From Cryptomeria japonica (lineage: Eukaryota > Streptophyta > Pinopsida > Cupressales > Cupressaceae), in the NCBI RefSeq assembly GCF_030272615.1, contig NC_081408.1, positions 619,566,476 through 619,630,475 of the forward strand: 64,000 nucleotides of DNA, read 5' to 3'. The notes under the pieces are model-generated. The model was not told the origin of the DNA. It did no database searches and saw nothing but the letters and a program-made list of their open reading frames with translations. Position numbers and translations under genes: made by a program. Positions 45,328-57,151 of the stretch are shown here, piece after piece (the first letter of the stretch is position 1; each line of letters starts with the position of its first letter).

Positions 45328-46081
45328 CATAACTGGTAAACCCTCAAAAGAGAATTGACCACTTATGTAGCAAGTGTAACACAATGAAAGAAACAATAAA
45401 ACATATAAATATTACAAAAATAAATCATATTATTGACTTAGACCCTCCGAAAATCAACTGGTTATCATCATACAGTCATCATAAAACATCCAATAGTTAA
45501 CTGGTTACATGCAGGCCACATGCTAGATACAATCCATCTGGGACTCTCAGAATGAACTGGATCTCTAATCATGAATATAAGCCCTTATTCTGAACTCTAC
45601 TTCTTCTACCCTACAAATGATTGCATAATACCCTATATACACTCTGGAACATATCCAGGTCAACCACAAAGGATTACATTTACCAATGCAGTAAAATGAA
45701 ACGTGTAACTAGGTCGGCCCTAGGAATGAAATAAATTCCTTTAGAAAATAACAACCAAGAAGGCCGACCACACACCAAAGAATATCAGAGAAAACCCCAA
45801 ATAGATCCACACACCAACAAACCACTCTGGAAATGAAGGAAAACCAATCGGTAAGCTCAAGAACTGTCCCAGAACCCAGAAATAGTCAAATTGAGAGTGA
45901 TAAGTAGCCGAAAAAGAATCCAAATGGACTAAAAAATATGGAATTAAGCATATGAACCATCCTGGAAACCGAAATTAGGATCTGCAATGAAAAGAAAGCA
46001 ACTATGGACACCTACTGGCAGGAACACAAAAAACTGCACATTGAACAGAACAAGAAATAAACTGAAAGGAAATATTTTTGG
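45328..46081. mobile_element. Unclassified 754-bp insert in Gypsy-B
   Basis: It interrupts Gypsy-B between RNase H (KSG) and the usual N-VADALSR motif that resumes near 46128. It starts cataactggtaaac and ends atatttttgg. No terminal inverted repeat, LTR pair, poly(A) tail or coding motif is seen. The bracketing 10-bp repeat would suit a non-LTR fragment or a Mutator-like deletion product (usually 9 bp). Identity unknown. Confidence 0.5.
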
Positions 46082-46091
46082 GTGATGCAAC

Positions 46092-47460
46092 AATGCTCAT
46101 AGATCGGGGATGCTCTTGCATGAGGTAGGCAAAACTAGGTTGCTGATGCATTAAGTAGATGTGTTTTACTTTTGTCAACTATGAAAAACTAGGTAATTGG
46201 GTTTGATACTATAAAAGAATAATATGAGTCCGATGATGATTTTTGGGAGATTGTGGAATAATTAAAAGATCCAACAGTTGGTTCTCTACCACACAATAGG
46301 GGTGAATATTTTATGTATGTTGGATCTATGAGAAAATATTATTCAATAACTTCATAGCAGTGGGTTAGTTGGACATTTTGGTAGGGACAAGACAATGGCT
46401 CTAGTTGGAGATAAATACTATTGGCCAAAGATGAAGAGAGATGTCACCAGGTATGTGATGCAGTGCAGAGTTTGTCAAAGGGCTAAGGGATACTCACAAA
46501 ACACATGATTATATATGCCATTACCAGTACCTATGGGGCCTTAGATTGATTTAAGAATGGGTTTTGTGTTGGGACTACCACACACACAATGAGGTAATGA
46601 TTCTATATTTTTTGTTGTTGACAGATTCTCTAAAATGTCTTATTTTATTGCTGGCAAGAAAACTAGTGACGCAACTATAGTGGCAGACTTATTTTTTAGA
46701 GAAGTTGTTAGATTGCATGGTGTTCCTAGGACTATCAACTCTGATAGGGATACAAAGTTTTTAAGTCACTTTTGGAGGACCCTGTGGAAAAAAATGGGAA
46801 CTAAATTACAATTCAGTAGTGCTTACCACCCACAAATAGATGGGCAGATTGAAGTTGTAAGTCGTAGTTTGGGAAACCTGTTAAGGTGCATAATTGGTGA
46901 AAATCCCAAACAATGGGACCTAGCATTGCCTAAAGCTGAATTTGCCTACAATAGTTCAGTAAATCGATCTATAGGAAAATCCCCTTTTCAAGTTGTCCAT
47001 GGTATGAATCCCCAAGGTGTGTTGGATTTGGTGCAATTGCCTTTTCATGAAATAATTAGTGATGATGGAGAAGCCTATGTTGAGCATCTTCAACAATTGT
47101 AGAGTGATGTGCGACATAAGCTACAAGAGAGAAATGATAGGTACAAAGTTGCAGTTGATGTTGGTAGAAGACACAAGGTTTTTGATGAAGGAGATTTAGT
47201 CATGGTTTATCTCAGAAGAGAATTTTTTCCTATGGGAACTTACAAAAAATTGAAGTATAAAAAAATTGGTCCTTGCCAAATTACTAAGAAAATCAATGAT
47301 AATGCCTATGAGGTAGATCTTCCGGAGAATTTGGATATTTTCCCTGTATTTAATATTTTAGACTTATCTACCTTTCATGGTGAGATTCTTGATGAGGATG
47401 GTGATAGTGCAACTATCTGACAATAACAAATTCCAAAGAGGCACAAAGAACAAATTGCAC
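46092..47460 (+). pseudogene. Gypsy-B integrase
   Basis: Zinc-binding H/C elements are at GLVGHFGRDKT...CRVCQRAKGYSQ (about 46360-46500). The core has VVDRFSKMSYFI (first Asp), INSDRDTKFLSHFW (second Asp) and DGQIEVVSRSLGN (Glu), so the D-D-E triad is visible. The C-terminal part reads YKVAVDVGRRHKVFDEGDLV and IGPCQITKKINDNAYEVDLP. Stops are near 46507, 46543, 47102 and 47418, and there are frame changes before 46600. Confidence 0.88.
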
Positions 47461-47645
47461 AAATACTTGACAAGAAGGTTATTAATATTAGGCATGGGCA
47501 CTATAGTAGGTATTTGGTCCAATGGGAAGGATTATCACTAGATGAAAGCACTTCGATTACAGAGTGGGAGTTGAAGAACTTGGACCCAAGAAAGTGGCAG
47601 CAATTTGAGGATCGCAACTTACATGAGCTTCATTCTTTTCAACCA
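47461..47645 (+). pseudogene. Gypsy-B chromodomain
   Basis: About 45 residues after the integrase: KVINIRHGHYSRYLVQWEGL, then STSITEWELKNLD. This is the Y-W-x-W-pattern chromodomain found at the C-terminus of chromoviruses, which is known to steer integration to marked chromatin. The W of VQWEG and the W of TEWE are present; the first aromatic is Y of SRYLV. Confidence 0.82.
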
Positions 47646-47656
47646 AAGGAGAATGA
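47645..47656 (+). promoter_or_regulatory. Gypsy-B polypurine tract
   Basis: aaaggagaatga abuts the 3' LTR. Confidence 0.65.
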
Positions 47657-48177
47657 TGCAGGAGTTTTGCAGGGTCATAAGTTTTGACCCGTTTACCCGA
47701 TGAAGATGGAACTTGACAGGGAGATGCATCATGAGGATTTTTTTGGATTTCCGACTAATCTAGTTTTGATGGACCCCACTTTGATTAATTTTTGAAGGCC
47801 GGATTCTTTCATCTTGGGCTTCAAAAATGGGATTTACTATTTTTTTCCAAATTTTAGAAAGTTGTTTTTTTAGATATCTTCGATTTTGTAATTGCTTTTA
47901 GTTTAAAAAGATCACAATTTGTGTCGTAGTTGATTTTTTTAGAAATTTAGAAGTTCTTGTGTTATTTTGAATAAGTTTGGAAATTACCAAAAATGTCAAA
48001 TTCTAAAAGTTGTCAAAAAATACCAAAAAGGGTAATTTTGAATTAGCAACATTTTGTAAGTTTTTAAGTTTCAGAAAAGGATTGGAATGAGGTGATAGAG
48101 AAGAAATATGATCCACTCTCTTGTTTTGATTGTGTTTTCATCAATGATTATTGTTATGCTTTAAACTGGCTTTATCA
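47657..48177 (+). repeat. Gypsy-B 3' LTR
   Basis: 521 bp, begins tgcaggagt and ends tttatca. Equal in length to the 5' LTR with scattered substitutions. Confidence 0.88.
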
Positions 48178-48511
48178 ACAATAAATTTCCCTCGGAGATC
48201 CAATCAGATGTTTGTTCAGAGGCTTGCAACTTTAGAGACTACCATTGGTGATGCAGGGAGATCTCATCGTGTATTTGTGGCGGTTGATAACCTTCAGGCT
48301 ATAGTTGTTGAGACCATTGGTGAGATAGGTGGTATTTCTTTCTCAGTATTATTTGAATCAGGTGCTTTAGATTCTTTCATTTTTCCATATTTAATAGAGT
48401 GATGCAGTCTTGTTGTGGCAAAGAAAGATGATAGGTGGCAAGTTGAGTTAGCTACAGGGTCCAAGATGACAGTATATTCCTTCATGTATGGTTCTGTGTT
48501 GGATTTGGGAG
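48178..48511 (+). pseudogene. Gypsy-A protease
   Basis: Continues the gag of 27608-28820 after the Gypsy-B insertion. NQMFVQRLATLETTIGD, then HRVFVAVDNLQAIVVETIG, the active-site segment VLFESGALDSFIFPYLIE and DDRWQVELATGSKM. The catalytic Asp of DSGA is Glu here. A TGA follows IE. The frame is ended by the Tat-1 LTR at 48512. Confidence 0.8.
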
Positions 48512-49595
48512 TGTAGACACCTAAAGTTTGATTAATTTAATTAGTTGAATTTTATTATCCCAAATGCTTTTAAATTAAATAATTAGCATTCTTCCCCTTC
48601 TAGCTAATTAATTCTATTAATTACGCTATGATGTTATTTTATTAATTAATGGATAATCTAAGACCATTTAATTAATTAAATCCCCTTTAGCCTTTCCTCT
48701 ATTAAATAAAATAATTTTACTTTATTTTATTTAATTCATTGGCCTTTTATCCTCTCCCATTAATTAATTCTTAATTAATTAATGTCACCTCCTATTCCCA
48801 TATTAATTAATTCAATTAATTAACTCCCCCTTTTTTATATCTCCTTATTTTAATTAATTAAAATTCAAATATTCCTATTTAGGGCACATGGCTCCTAACT
48901 ATTAACCACCTAACCCAACCTAGCCTAACTCGTATCTAACCTACCCCCTATCCTTACCCTTAGGTTCCCAACCAACCCTCCCTCCTAACCTCCATGTGTG
49001 CACATTCCTCCTTATTTTTCAAATATTGGAAAATATCCCTTTTGGGTGGTTATTCCCCCAAAAAACATGTGTCCTTAAGGACACGTGTTATCTCATCCCA
49101 AGACATGTGTCACTCCCTTGGGACACTTGTCTCTTCCCCTTGAGTTTGAGGGAAAGTGTGGAACCCTCTTCCAACTAACTCCCTTTGGAGTGCCACTTGT
49201 CCTCCTTGAGGAAAATTTTTGCCTTCTGCCATCCTCTTCTTCTTCTCTCATCTCCTATTTAACCCCCCTCTTTTCCTATGCATTTCATCCACCTTCATTC
49301 AACTACACTATCACTCTATAGAAATCATCACTCACTCTCATTTCATCATGCCATCCATTATCATTTGTAGCCATAATCATGGAGCAATATCAAGCATCCA
49401 AAGACGTCATCGAGCATACATGAAATCAAGGAATAATCAAATTCAAGTGGGCATTCTGGTTTGCGTTGCATTGTTATTTTAGTTTTGTTTTGATTTTATC
49501 ATTCTAGTCTTGAGGTGTATGACGTTTTGTGTATTTTGGTTAACTAGCTAGCTTTTAATCCCTTTGTATTTCATGCACATTTTTAATTGCACACA
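48512..49595 (+). repeat. Tat-1 5' LTR
   Basis: Begins tgtagacacctaaa (Tat-2: tgtatacacctaaa) and ends ttgcacaca. It contains many taattaat words, a pyrimidine-rich aacctagcctaac stretch near 48910-49000 and promoter-like A+T DNA near 49255. Confidence 0.7.
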
Positions 49596-50730
49596 TTCTG
49601 GCATGCCTGGTGGGACCCACTTCATGGATCATTTCTCATGTTTTTGTTGTTTGAGTGTCTTTTTCACATATTTTGAGTACTTGTAGGCAAAAATGTGGGA
49701 ATACATGCAGATTTCTGCCTTGTCAGGGATTTTTTTCATCAATCTTGGCATTTTCAGAAATGGTGGGTTCACATTTAGACATGGCAAGTTTGCATTTCTC
49801 ACATCGTACGGGAGATAAAATTCCAAAAATCACTTTTGGGGATTGTTGTAAATGTTTTTTGAAAATTGTCAACTAAAATAGCAGGTTTGTTGCCTGAAAT
49901 AGCGGGATTGCTTTTTAAAACGGTGAGAATTAACTAATAAATTTCACAGGTATTTTCAATTGTTTTGTTTCTTATTGTCAAAATTTTGCATATTCCTGTT
50001 CTAGTAGATTTGTACTATGAAATAGCAGGTTTGTTGTCATAGCATAGAGCATTTTAAAATTTGCATTTCAATAGTCATAAAATGGCGGGTTCGTACTGTG
50101 AAATAGCGGGTTCACTGTCATAGCATTGAGTATTTTAAAATCTACTTTTCAATAGTCATAAAATACCGGGTTCACTGTTTGAAGTAACAGGTTTGATGTT
50201 TTAAATGGTAGGTTCACATTTTATAATCATGTTCTAGCAGGTTTTTATTGTGTATTAGTGGGTTCGTGGTCTAAAAAATTTACTATTAATTTCCAGAATG
50301 TTATTTAATCTAATTTGGACTAACGTGCTAACATTTTGTGGTTTGATGTGATTTCACTAATATTTTTATGGCCAATCGAGCAGGTAGAAGACCCCAAAAT
50401 TTGCAATCAATTAACGCTTTCTTTGTAGGATCACCAAAGAGGGGTTTCAATGAAACAAATTTCCTTTCCTTTATTACTTTTTATAGTTTCATATGTGTGT
50501 CTTATGATTAATTAGGCACACTTCAATTTAATAAAGGAAAGGAAATGTGTGTGTTATTTTAATTAGACACACTTCAATTTAATAAAGGAAATGAATCCCA
50601 TGTCTTTTGTGATTGGCACGTTTGTGCATGTGTAGAGTGGTCCTACTGTTAACACACACTATCCTCTCCCTTGATTCTTGTGGTCCTAGGTGCAAGAGAA
50701 AAGTGTTAGTGGCACTCAATTTTATTTTAT
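49596..50730 (+). other. Tat-1 leader, first part: PBS-like sequence and dispersed gcgggtt motifs
   Basis: ttctggcatgcctggtggg directly follows the LTR and resembles the PBS context of Tat/Athila elements. From 49880 to 50270 a short motif of the form atagcgggttc recurs about ten times. At 50520-50592 a unit of about 25 bp (acacttcaatttaataaagg) is repeated twice. No coding region is seen. Confidence 0.6.
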
Positions 50731-51931
50731 AGGTACGAGGGCCTATTCCCCCGGGTAGCCTATAATGCTGGCGAAGGGGAGAATGACCCAAGCGATACTT
50801 TCTTTCAATCTGCTAAATAAATATTCATGATTTTAGCAAAAATTATAAATCAAGTGGTGATGTTGTTTTATACTGATGGTTTCCCTCAATATCACCATGC
50901 AAATACCTTCAAGATCTTAACGAAAGTCAAAATTCCCTAGTTCTTGTGTGACAAATGCGTAAAAACCTATGTTCTATAGGCTGTGATATCTCTTAAATGA
51001 GCTATCCACCTAAATACCCCAAAAGTTCCCCCACTATAAACTGAATTGTTTAGCAGCCCAAATTCTTCTATTTGTTGACTTGGGCATTATGATACGTCCA
51101 TGTTGAAGACAACCCTCATGTACTCCTCAACTTGAGATAGAGATTCCTTGGGAGGTCATTAGCTTTCAAATTCTAAGCTTGGTATGCCTGAGGAGTATGT
51201 GCTGAGGGTGGATCCAATGCTACCAAGCTTCTATCAATCTGGTTGAATATGGTATTCTGGGCTAGGGGATTCAATAGATACTGCCATTTGACTATCCTAG
51301 GAAATACTTGACTGTTTATTGCATTTTGAGTCATTCTTACATGCTTGTCGTGTTTGGTGTCAAAATTATATTTTGAAAACACTAGTCTAGTGGGTTTGTA
51401 GTCTAGTATAGTAGGTTTGTAGTCTGTTATAGCGGGAATGCTACCAAATTTGAGCTAAGGGTGGCATACTTAGCGTCGTCATTGTCATTCTACAATATCA
51501 TGGGTTTTCTCTCTATTGTGGTAGGTTTGCACTATCAGTTTTGGTCCTATCTTTGCAATCCATTTTTTAGCAAGTTTGTCATTTATTCTAGCGGGTTCAT
51601 TATCTAGTATAGCGGGTTCATTGCCTATTTTGATGGGTTTTCTTTTTTATTATTGTTATGTTGTCAAAGTCTTCAGTCAAGTTAATCTTCTAGTTTGATA
51701 TGGCGGGTTCATGGTCTAGTATGGCAGGTTCTCTCTGTCATATGACGAGTTTTTTTTTATAGTTTAGTCATGCTATCAAAAGTGCATCGCACCTCATTGC
51801 ATTTCTTGATCTTTTATGTTGGGTACCTTTGGCTTGCAATTTTTTCAATTTTTGAGTGTTGTCACGCTGTTGAAATTTTGTCTGCATCACGTTAGAACTC
51901 TTAGATCTTCAACATTAGTTAGTAGTCCCCT
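50731..51931 (+). other. Tat-1 leader, second part: anchor box and further gcgggtt motifs
   Basis: Contains gagaatgacccaagcgat at about 50783, closely matched in the Tat-2 leader at about 53689. Another ten or so gcgggtt-type motifs lie at 51388-51760, often in the context ctagtatagcgggttc. It ends where the Tat-2 LTR begins. No credible ORF. Confidence 0.55.
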
Positions 51932-53051
51932 TGTATACACCTAAAAATAGTTTGAAGATAATTAATTAAATGAGAAATTATTTAATTAATCCCCCTCCCC
52001 CATTTAATTGAATTCATTAGCAATTTGATAAAATTCCCCCATTCATCTACTTATTAATAAATCTAAGGATTTATTTAATAGGTTAATTTCAATAGTCCCC
52101 TTTGATTAATTAATCTGAATTAATTAATCCTCCCCCCATTTAATTAATTTCTTCTAATCCCCTAATTAATTAAAATAAATCAATTTATGAGTTGTTGAAA
52201 GTTAATTAGCCTTTTCCTATTATTTGAATTTATTAATTCAAATTACCCACATGCCTCCTAACTTTTAACCACCTAACCTAACCATCTCCTAACTTAACCC
52301 ATTCCACCTAATCCTGGGTTTAACTAACCCTATCCTATCTTGCACATTCTAACCTCCCTATCCTAACCTCCTATGATGTGGATATTCTCCCCTTGAGACA
52401 CATGACACTTATGCCAGATGTCTCCTTCCTTGACACTTGCCCTCTTATGAGCAGGGCTCATTGACACTTGTCACCATAGAGATGACAAGTGTCCCTCCCT
52501 CTAATCTCTTCTCCAACCTCCTCCAATTTCACCCTTGGTATCTTTTGACTCAATCTTGACCATTGATTCCAGCCACCTCACCGCTAGCCTTGGAAATCCT
52601 ACAAATATCCCCCATTTTGGAGCACAAAGGGTCCCATCTCATATCATTGTAGGCATTGCTGCTATGGGCATTTACATCTAAGATCTAGTTTAATTTGATC
52701 ATATTCTAGCATAATTGTTGAATCATATAACATAATCAATATTCTCGCTTAATTGCATCATCATTATAGTTTAATCATGCATATCATTAGCTTAATTAGC
52801 CTCTTAGATCAATCTAGCATAATCAATCTCATCTATCTTGCATATCATATCATTTTAAATCTCCGTCTAGGTGTAGTCAAGTCCCTAGGATTGCTATTTG
52901 AGAGAAAATCCACACTCGCATCTCTTAGGAGGTGATAGGTCGCTTTGTCATGGTTTCTCTTTCGTTTGATTTCAATTTGTTAACCATTCTTGTAATGATC
53001 TATTGAGTGTTTGTGTTGCAGCTACAGGTACCCTACTTCACATACACAACA
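51932..53051 (+). repeat. Tat-2 5' LTR
   Basis: 1120 bp, tgtatacacctaaa to catacacaaca. Same style as the Tat-1 LTR (taattaat-rich, then aacctaacc-rich at 52260-52370), but clearly diverged. Confidence 0.75.
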
Positions 53052-53054
53052 TTT

Positions 53055-53071
53055 TGGTGCCCACCGTGGGG
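53055..53071 (+). promoter_or_regulatory. Tat-2 primer-binding site
   Basis: tggtgcccaccgtgggg, three bases after the LTR end; a PBS context I recognise from plant Ty3 elements of this branch. Confidence 0.75.
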
Positions 53072-55402
53072 TAGGAAATATAATTTCTTGGCCTCTCTCA
53101 TCATAAAAATCTTCAACCTCACGGGTTTTTGGTCGGGCCTGCTCCATAATTTGATACAAGTACCTTTGCAGTACCATACAATTTTCTTTGTGCACTCGTA
53201 CGGGTATGTGAGAATACTCGTATGAGCAGGTGAGAATACTCGTAGGATTTTTTGCTTCTGTGTTTTCAAAACAGATTGCATTTTAAGGGTTTTTCATGCT
53301 GAAATTTGATATTACTAATACTAAACTTGGTTTGTTTGTGAGTTCTGCAGTAGCCTAACCGGTTTTTGTAGGACAATTGTTGAAGATTATGGTTGCCAAA
53401 GATTCAATTTATCAAAAACAACATGATTACTAATGTATTTGTTTTGCAAGTTCCTTAGAGGAGCTTAACCAAACTTTGAGTCTTCTTAAAGTTTTATACG
53501 CACACTTGATTTGCTAATTGGTTAATGAGCATCTTGGTTTCTATGCTTGAGAAGTTGTCTAAAAGGTAGGAGAGTATGCTCTTGTCCATTTGGACAATCA
53601 AAAATCCTGACCTTTGAAGCGCTTCTATGTTTGATATTTGAATACCTTTAGTGGGCCTATCACAGTGGGAAAAAGTAATCACCCTATGAGAATGACCCAA
53701 GTGAGTACAACCAAACCTAAGCTTTCTGACTCACTCTAAAAAATGAGCCTCTCGGGATTAAAGTCTCGGAGGATGGGATTATTTAAGTTTTCTCTTTTGG
53801 GATCTCTCATATCGTACATTTAGTAGGGCCTCACTATCTCAATCATACTTGTGTGACTACTTCTTCTTTTGGTACCTTGTTGGGCTATAGGCCTCAATCG
53901 CGCTTGCGCAACTGCAAGCGGTATTTCCAAATGAAAACCCTTACCATGAACCCTAAGATAGAAGCTACCTAGTTCACCTCCGAAAGGGGATAATATTTGT
54001 GCAAGTGAGATAGTAAATCTCCCAAGACACTTTCCATATCATGTCCCCATTAGCGTTTAGATTTGAATAATACGATGTTGAGAATTCATTGCATGAGATT
54101 CAGTGGCCATATTCTGATTAGCTATTGGGTGTGTACCTAAGTTTGCAAGCAAAGGTTTTCTCTCTCAGCCAACTTCCTTAGGATTTAGCATGATGTGTTT
54201 GAGTTCACTTATCATATCATGTGTTTGTTGTGTTTTCATCTGTAAAACAGAAACTCAGACACCTAAAACTAGAAAATAGAATTAAAAAATCAAACTTTTT
54301 TGATCAAATTTATGTTAAAGTAAAAAAATTGTCTCTTCTCTATCCTTAGTCGTATGAGCTTTCTAGTTTGTCATACGAGAAAGCTAGTTTATCGTCTAGT
54401 TCTGTGGGAATTATCGTATGAGTCAGATTAGCAGAGGATTTTGCATTATCATTTATCATCTGTTTCTATGAGAAGTATCATATGAGATTATTCCTTTGTC
54501 GTATGATATTCCTATTTTATCATATGGGGCTACATGAATTGTCATCTGCGACTGTCTAAAATGTCATAAAAGTTTATGTCTCTATTAGTTGAAAGCTATC
54601 TTCTTGCATGCCTTTTTCAGATCTGTCATGTTTACTTGGTAAATTTACAATGAGCATAAACACCTGATATCTATCATTCTATGCTTAGGTTGTCTTCTTG
54701 GTTCACTTGGTCAAGTTATCTTCTGTCAAATTGGATTCTATAAGTAGACACCTCAAGATTTTCAAGTATTTACCTTCAACAAGTGTAAGATCTAACATCT
54801 CAAAGTGCATCATCATCGTCTTTGATAAATTGATCACTCAAAACATAGTTTCTCATCAAGATCTATCATCCTCTATCATGAAACTACAATGTTTGGTCAG
54901 GATAACCTTGTCCCACATCGTAGGGTATATCATTCCTATTGGACTTGGTTTTACCAAAATCATCATCATTGCACTCCAAAATCGAAGATCGCAAAAATTG
55001 TAAACTTTCAACTTGAAATCTTTTCATATTATATCACTTATCATACCTACATTGACAATTGGTCACTTATTGAAACACCTTTTAGACAATCGAATCCCTG
55101 CATAATATTCAACACAAGTGTATGCCTATTTTAATTGGAGCACAAAGATGAAAGATCACAGAAACAGAAATTGAAACATTTGAAATAACTGAAGATTATA
55201 GGAACATAGAACACAAAAAATGAAATACAAGAAGAAGAGGTAACATATCAAAATATAAGAAAAATCAAACAAGATCCTAAATTCGATAAATTTATGGAGA
55301 AAATATTGGAGGGAGAAAAAGAAAAATGCTTCCTAATGTTAGCAAAATGTGGTGTTACACTCCCCCAATATTTTGATGTGAGCACTTTAAGACAAAAGAG
55401 AA
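53072..55402 (+). other. Tat-2 leader with dispersed cgtatgag motifs
   Basis: Long non-coding leader between PBS and gag. A motif of the form tcgtatgag recurs at 53194-53247 (three copies) and 54350-54540 (about seven, including reverse and degraded forms). The anchor gagaatgacccaagtgag lies at about 53689. The open frames seen are short and featureless. Confidence 0.6.
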
Positions 55403-57151
55403 GTGATCCTTTCCATGATAACAAATGACATGAGGAGATTTTTCAGGCACAAAAAGGATGATACATCAATCCCTGATAGCACAAGAACTAATGAGGAAAC
55501 TTCCATTCCCAAAAGGGATGATGTAGAAATTCTCAACAAGGCTAAATCTAATGAGGACTCAAGAAAGAATATATATGATACAAGAAGAGATCAAGATCAT
55601 ACTAGAACACAAACTCATCATTATACAAGAATAAATCATGTTGATAATCCTATCACAACTCTTACACAACAAATACAAATGTTGTAAACACAAATTCAAG
55701 ATATGAAGAGAGGAACTGTTAGAAGACACTCGCTCCAAGAAATTTGTCCTTACCCATTTGACATAAATCTCAACATGATACCATTTCCTATAGGTTGTAA
55801 AACTCCTAGATATGATAAATATGATGGAAGCACTGATCCCCAGAATCATATATGAGAATTTTGCACAATGAGTATGGAGTTTGCACATGAGGATACATAC
55901 CTGATGAGATTATTTCAAAAGAGCTTAAGTGGACTAGCTATGGAATGGTTCTCCAAACTTCCACCTGGAATTAGATAATTTGTAGAATTGGTGGCTAAGT
56001 TTGTTTCACAATACTCTTACAACATTCAACATGAGGTCACAATGCTAGACCTATGTAATACTAAACAAAAGAGTGGAGAACATTTCATGACGTTTCTATA
56101 GAGATGGAGATAGTTATCTTCATGGTATCCTCGTATGGTGCCAAAGTATGAGAAGATAGACATATTCATCAACAACCTAAACGAACAAATGAGTTATCAT
56201 CTAAAAATGCAATAGCATCAAAAGTTTGAAAAGATGATTGATAACGGAATCAGAATGGAGGAAGCTATTGTAAAGAAGGTTAAGTTAAAGCTATACAAAG
56301 AAGGAGTTCATCCTCCTAACAACAATAACAACAACAACAACAACAACAATGATAAACCAAAATTTTGGAATAGAAATCAAAATATCGTCAATGATGGGAT
56401 AGTGGATAACAACAATGTAAAACCAAATCAATCGGTTTTCAATTTATCTCATCACTCAGCAGCAGCCCAACAAAAAAACAATCACCAAAAATCAACTTTC
56501 AACAATTTCTTTCAAAGGAAATTTAAATACATTGGTGAACCACTTGGGTCAGAATTAAAGACGCTTCTCGCAAACAAGTTGATTACTTTGCCAGAAGGAA
56601 GAAACTATGAACCTCAAGTAAAACCCTCTTGGTGGAATGACAAACATTATTACGATTTTCATCGAAACAAGGGACACCACACAGATAGTTGTTAGCGGTT
56701 GAAACATCTCATCTAAGATTTGATTGATAATGAAGTAATAACTATGGATGGACATACGACAAACAAATCTCATACAACTTTCAAAACTCCGCTTCCAAAC
56801 TATGAGAAGGGTGAATCATTAGCAACACATAATGGTAAGGGTAAAGCAAAGGTGAACTATGCTCATGCATATGATAATGTGGTAAATGTTATTGTAGTTA
56901 AAGAAAAAGAACATCAAGAACTTGTTCATGCTATCACAAGAAGAAAAGCCAAAGTTGTTTTGTCGAGTCCTACAACTAACATGTCATCCATTGCAAAACA
57001 ATACAATCTAGTGGATCAACTATAGAAAACTCTCATGCAAATATCCATCTTAGAACTTTTAAATCTTTCACCTGCACACAAAGAGATTCTTGAAAGAGAA
57101 CTAGTAGATACAACAATGTCCAAATATCTTGATATAGATCAATTCTAATTC
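55403..57151 (+). pseudogene. Tat-2 gag
   Basis: One frame from an ATG at 55403 with stops only. Landmarks: CKTPRYDKYDGSTDPQNHI, FQKSLSGLAMEWFSKLPPGI and FEKMIDNGIRMEEAIVKK, as in plant Tat gag. A run of 11 Asn is encoded by an (AAC/AAT)n repeat at about 56319-56349. A late zinc-binding-like segment, YYDFHRNKGHHTDSC, precedes LIDNEVITMDG. Stops lie at 55685, 55853, 55976, 56213, 56693 and others. It would form the virus-like particle. Confidence 0.82.
56319..56349 (+). repeat. AAC microsatellite encoding poly-Asn in Tat-2 gag
   Basis: About ten AAC/AAT codons in a row, in frame with gag. Confidence 0.85.

Larger units (their letters stand above)
28821..48177 (+). mobile_element. Gypsy-B, chromodomain-bearing Ty3/gypsy element
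   Basis: Two 521-bp LTRs of equal length surround gag, protease, RT, RNase H, integrase and a C-terminal chromodomain, in chromovirus order. Internal insertions: Copia-3, Solo-1 and a 754-bp insert. It sits between the gag and protease of Gypsy-A. The flanking pentamers (gttgg, acaat) do not match, so the TSD has been lost or a small deletion has occurred. All domains carry stops, and the RT catalytic box is mutated. Confidence 0.88.
48512..51931 (+). mobile_element. Tat-1, Ty3/gypsy element of Tat/Athila type, 5' part only
   Basis: A 1084-bp LTR followed by a PBS-like sequence and a 2.3-kb non-coding leader, then interrupted by the Tat-2 LTR. Its coding region and second LTR must lie beyond the window. 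The assignment rests on the LTR style (taattaa-rich start, aacctaacc-rich middle), the long leader and the resemblance to Tat-2. Confidence 0.65.

Noticed and set aside
28816-48182. A TSD for Gypsy-B
   Set aside because: gttgg and acaat do not match at the LTR boundaries that give equal 521-bp LTRs.
48900-48990. Cytosine-rich ctaaccc-like words suggesting telomeric repeats (also 52260-52370)
   Set aside because: Irregular and short; plant telomeres are perfect CCCTAAA arrays. They are part of the Tat LTR style.
49219-49482. 87-codon plus-strand frame near the Tat-1 LTR end
   Set aside because: Lies within the LTR, low-complexity Ser/Leu/His composition and no motif.
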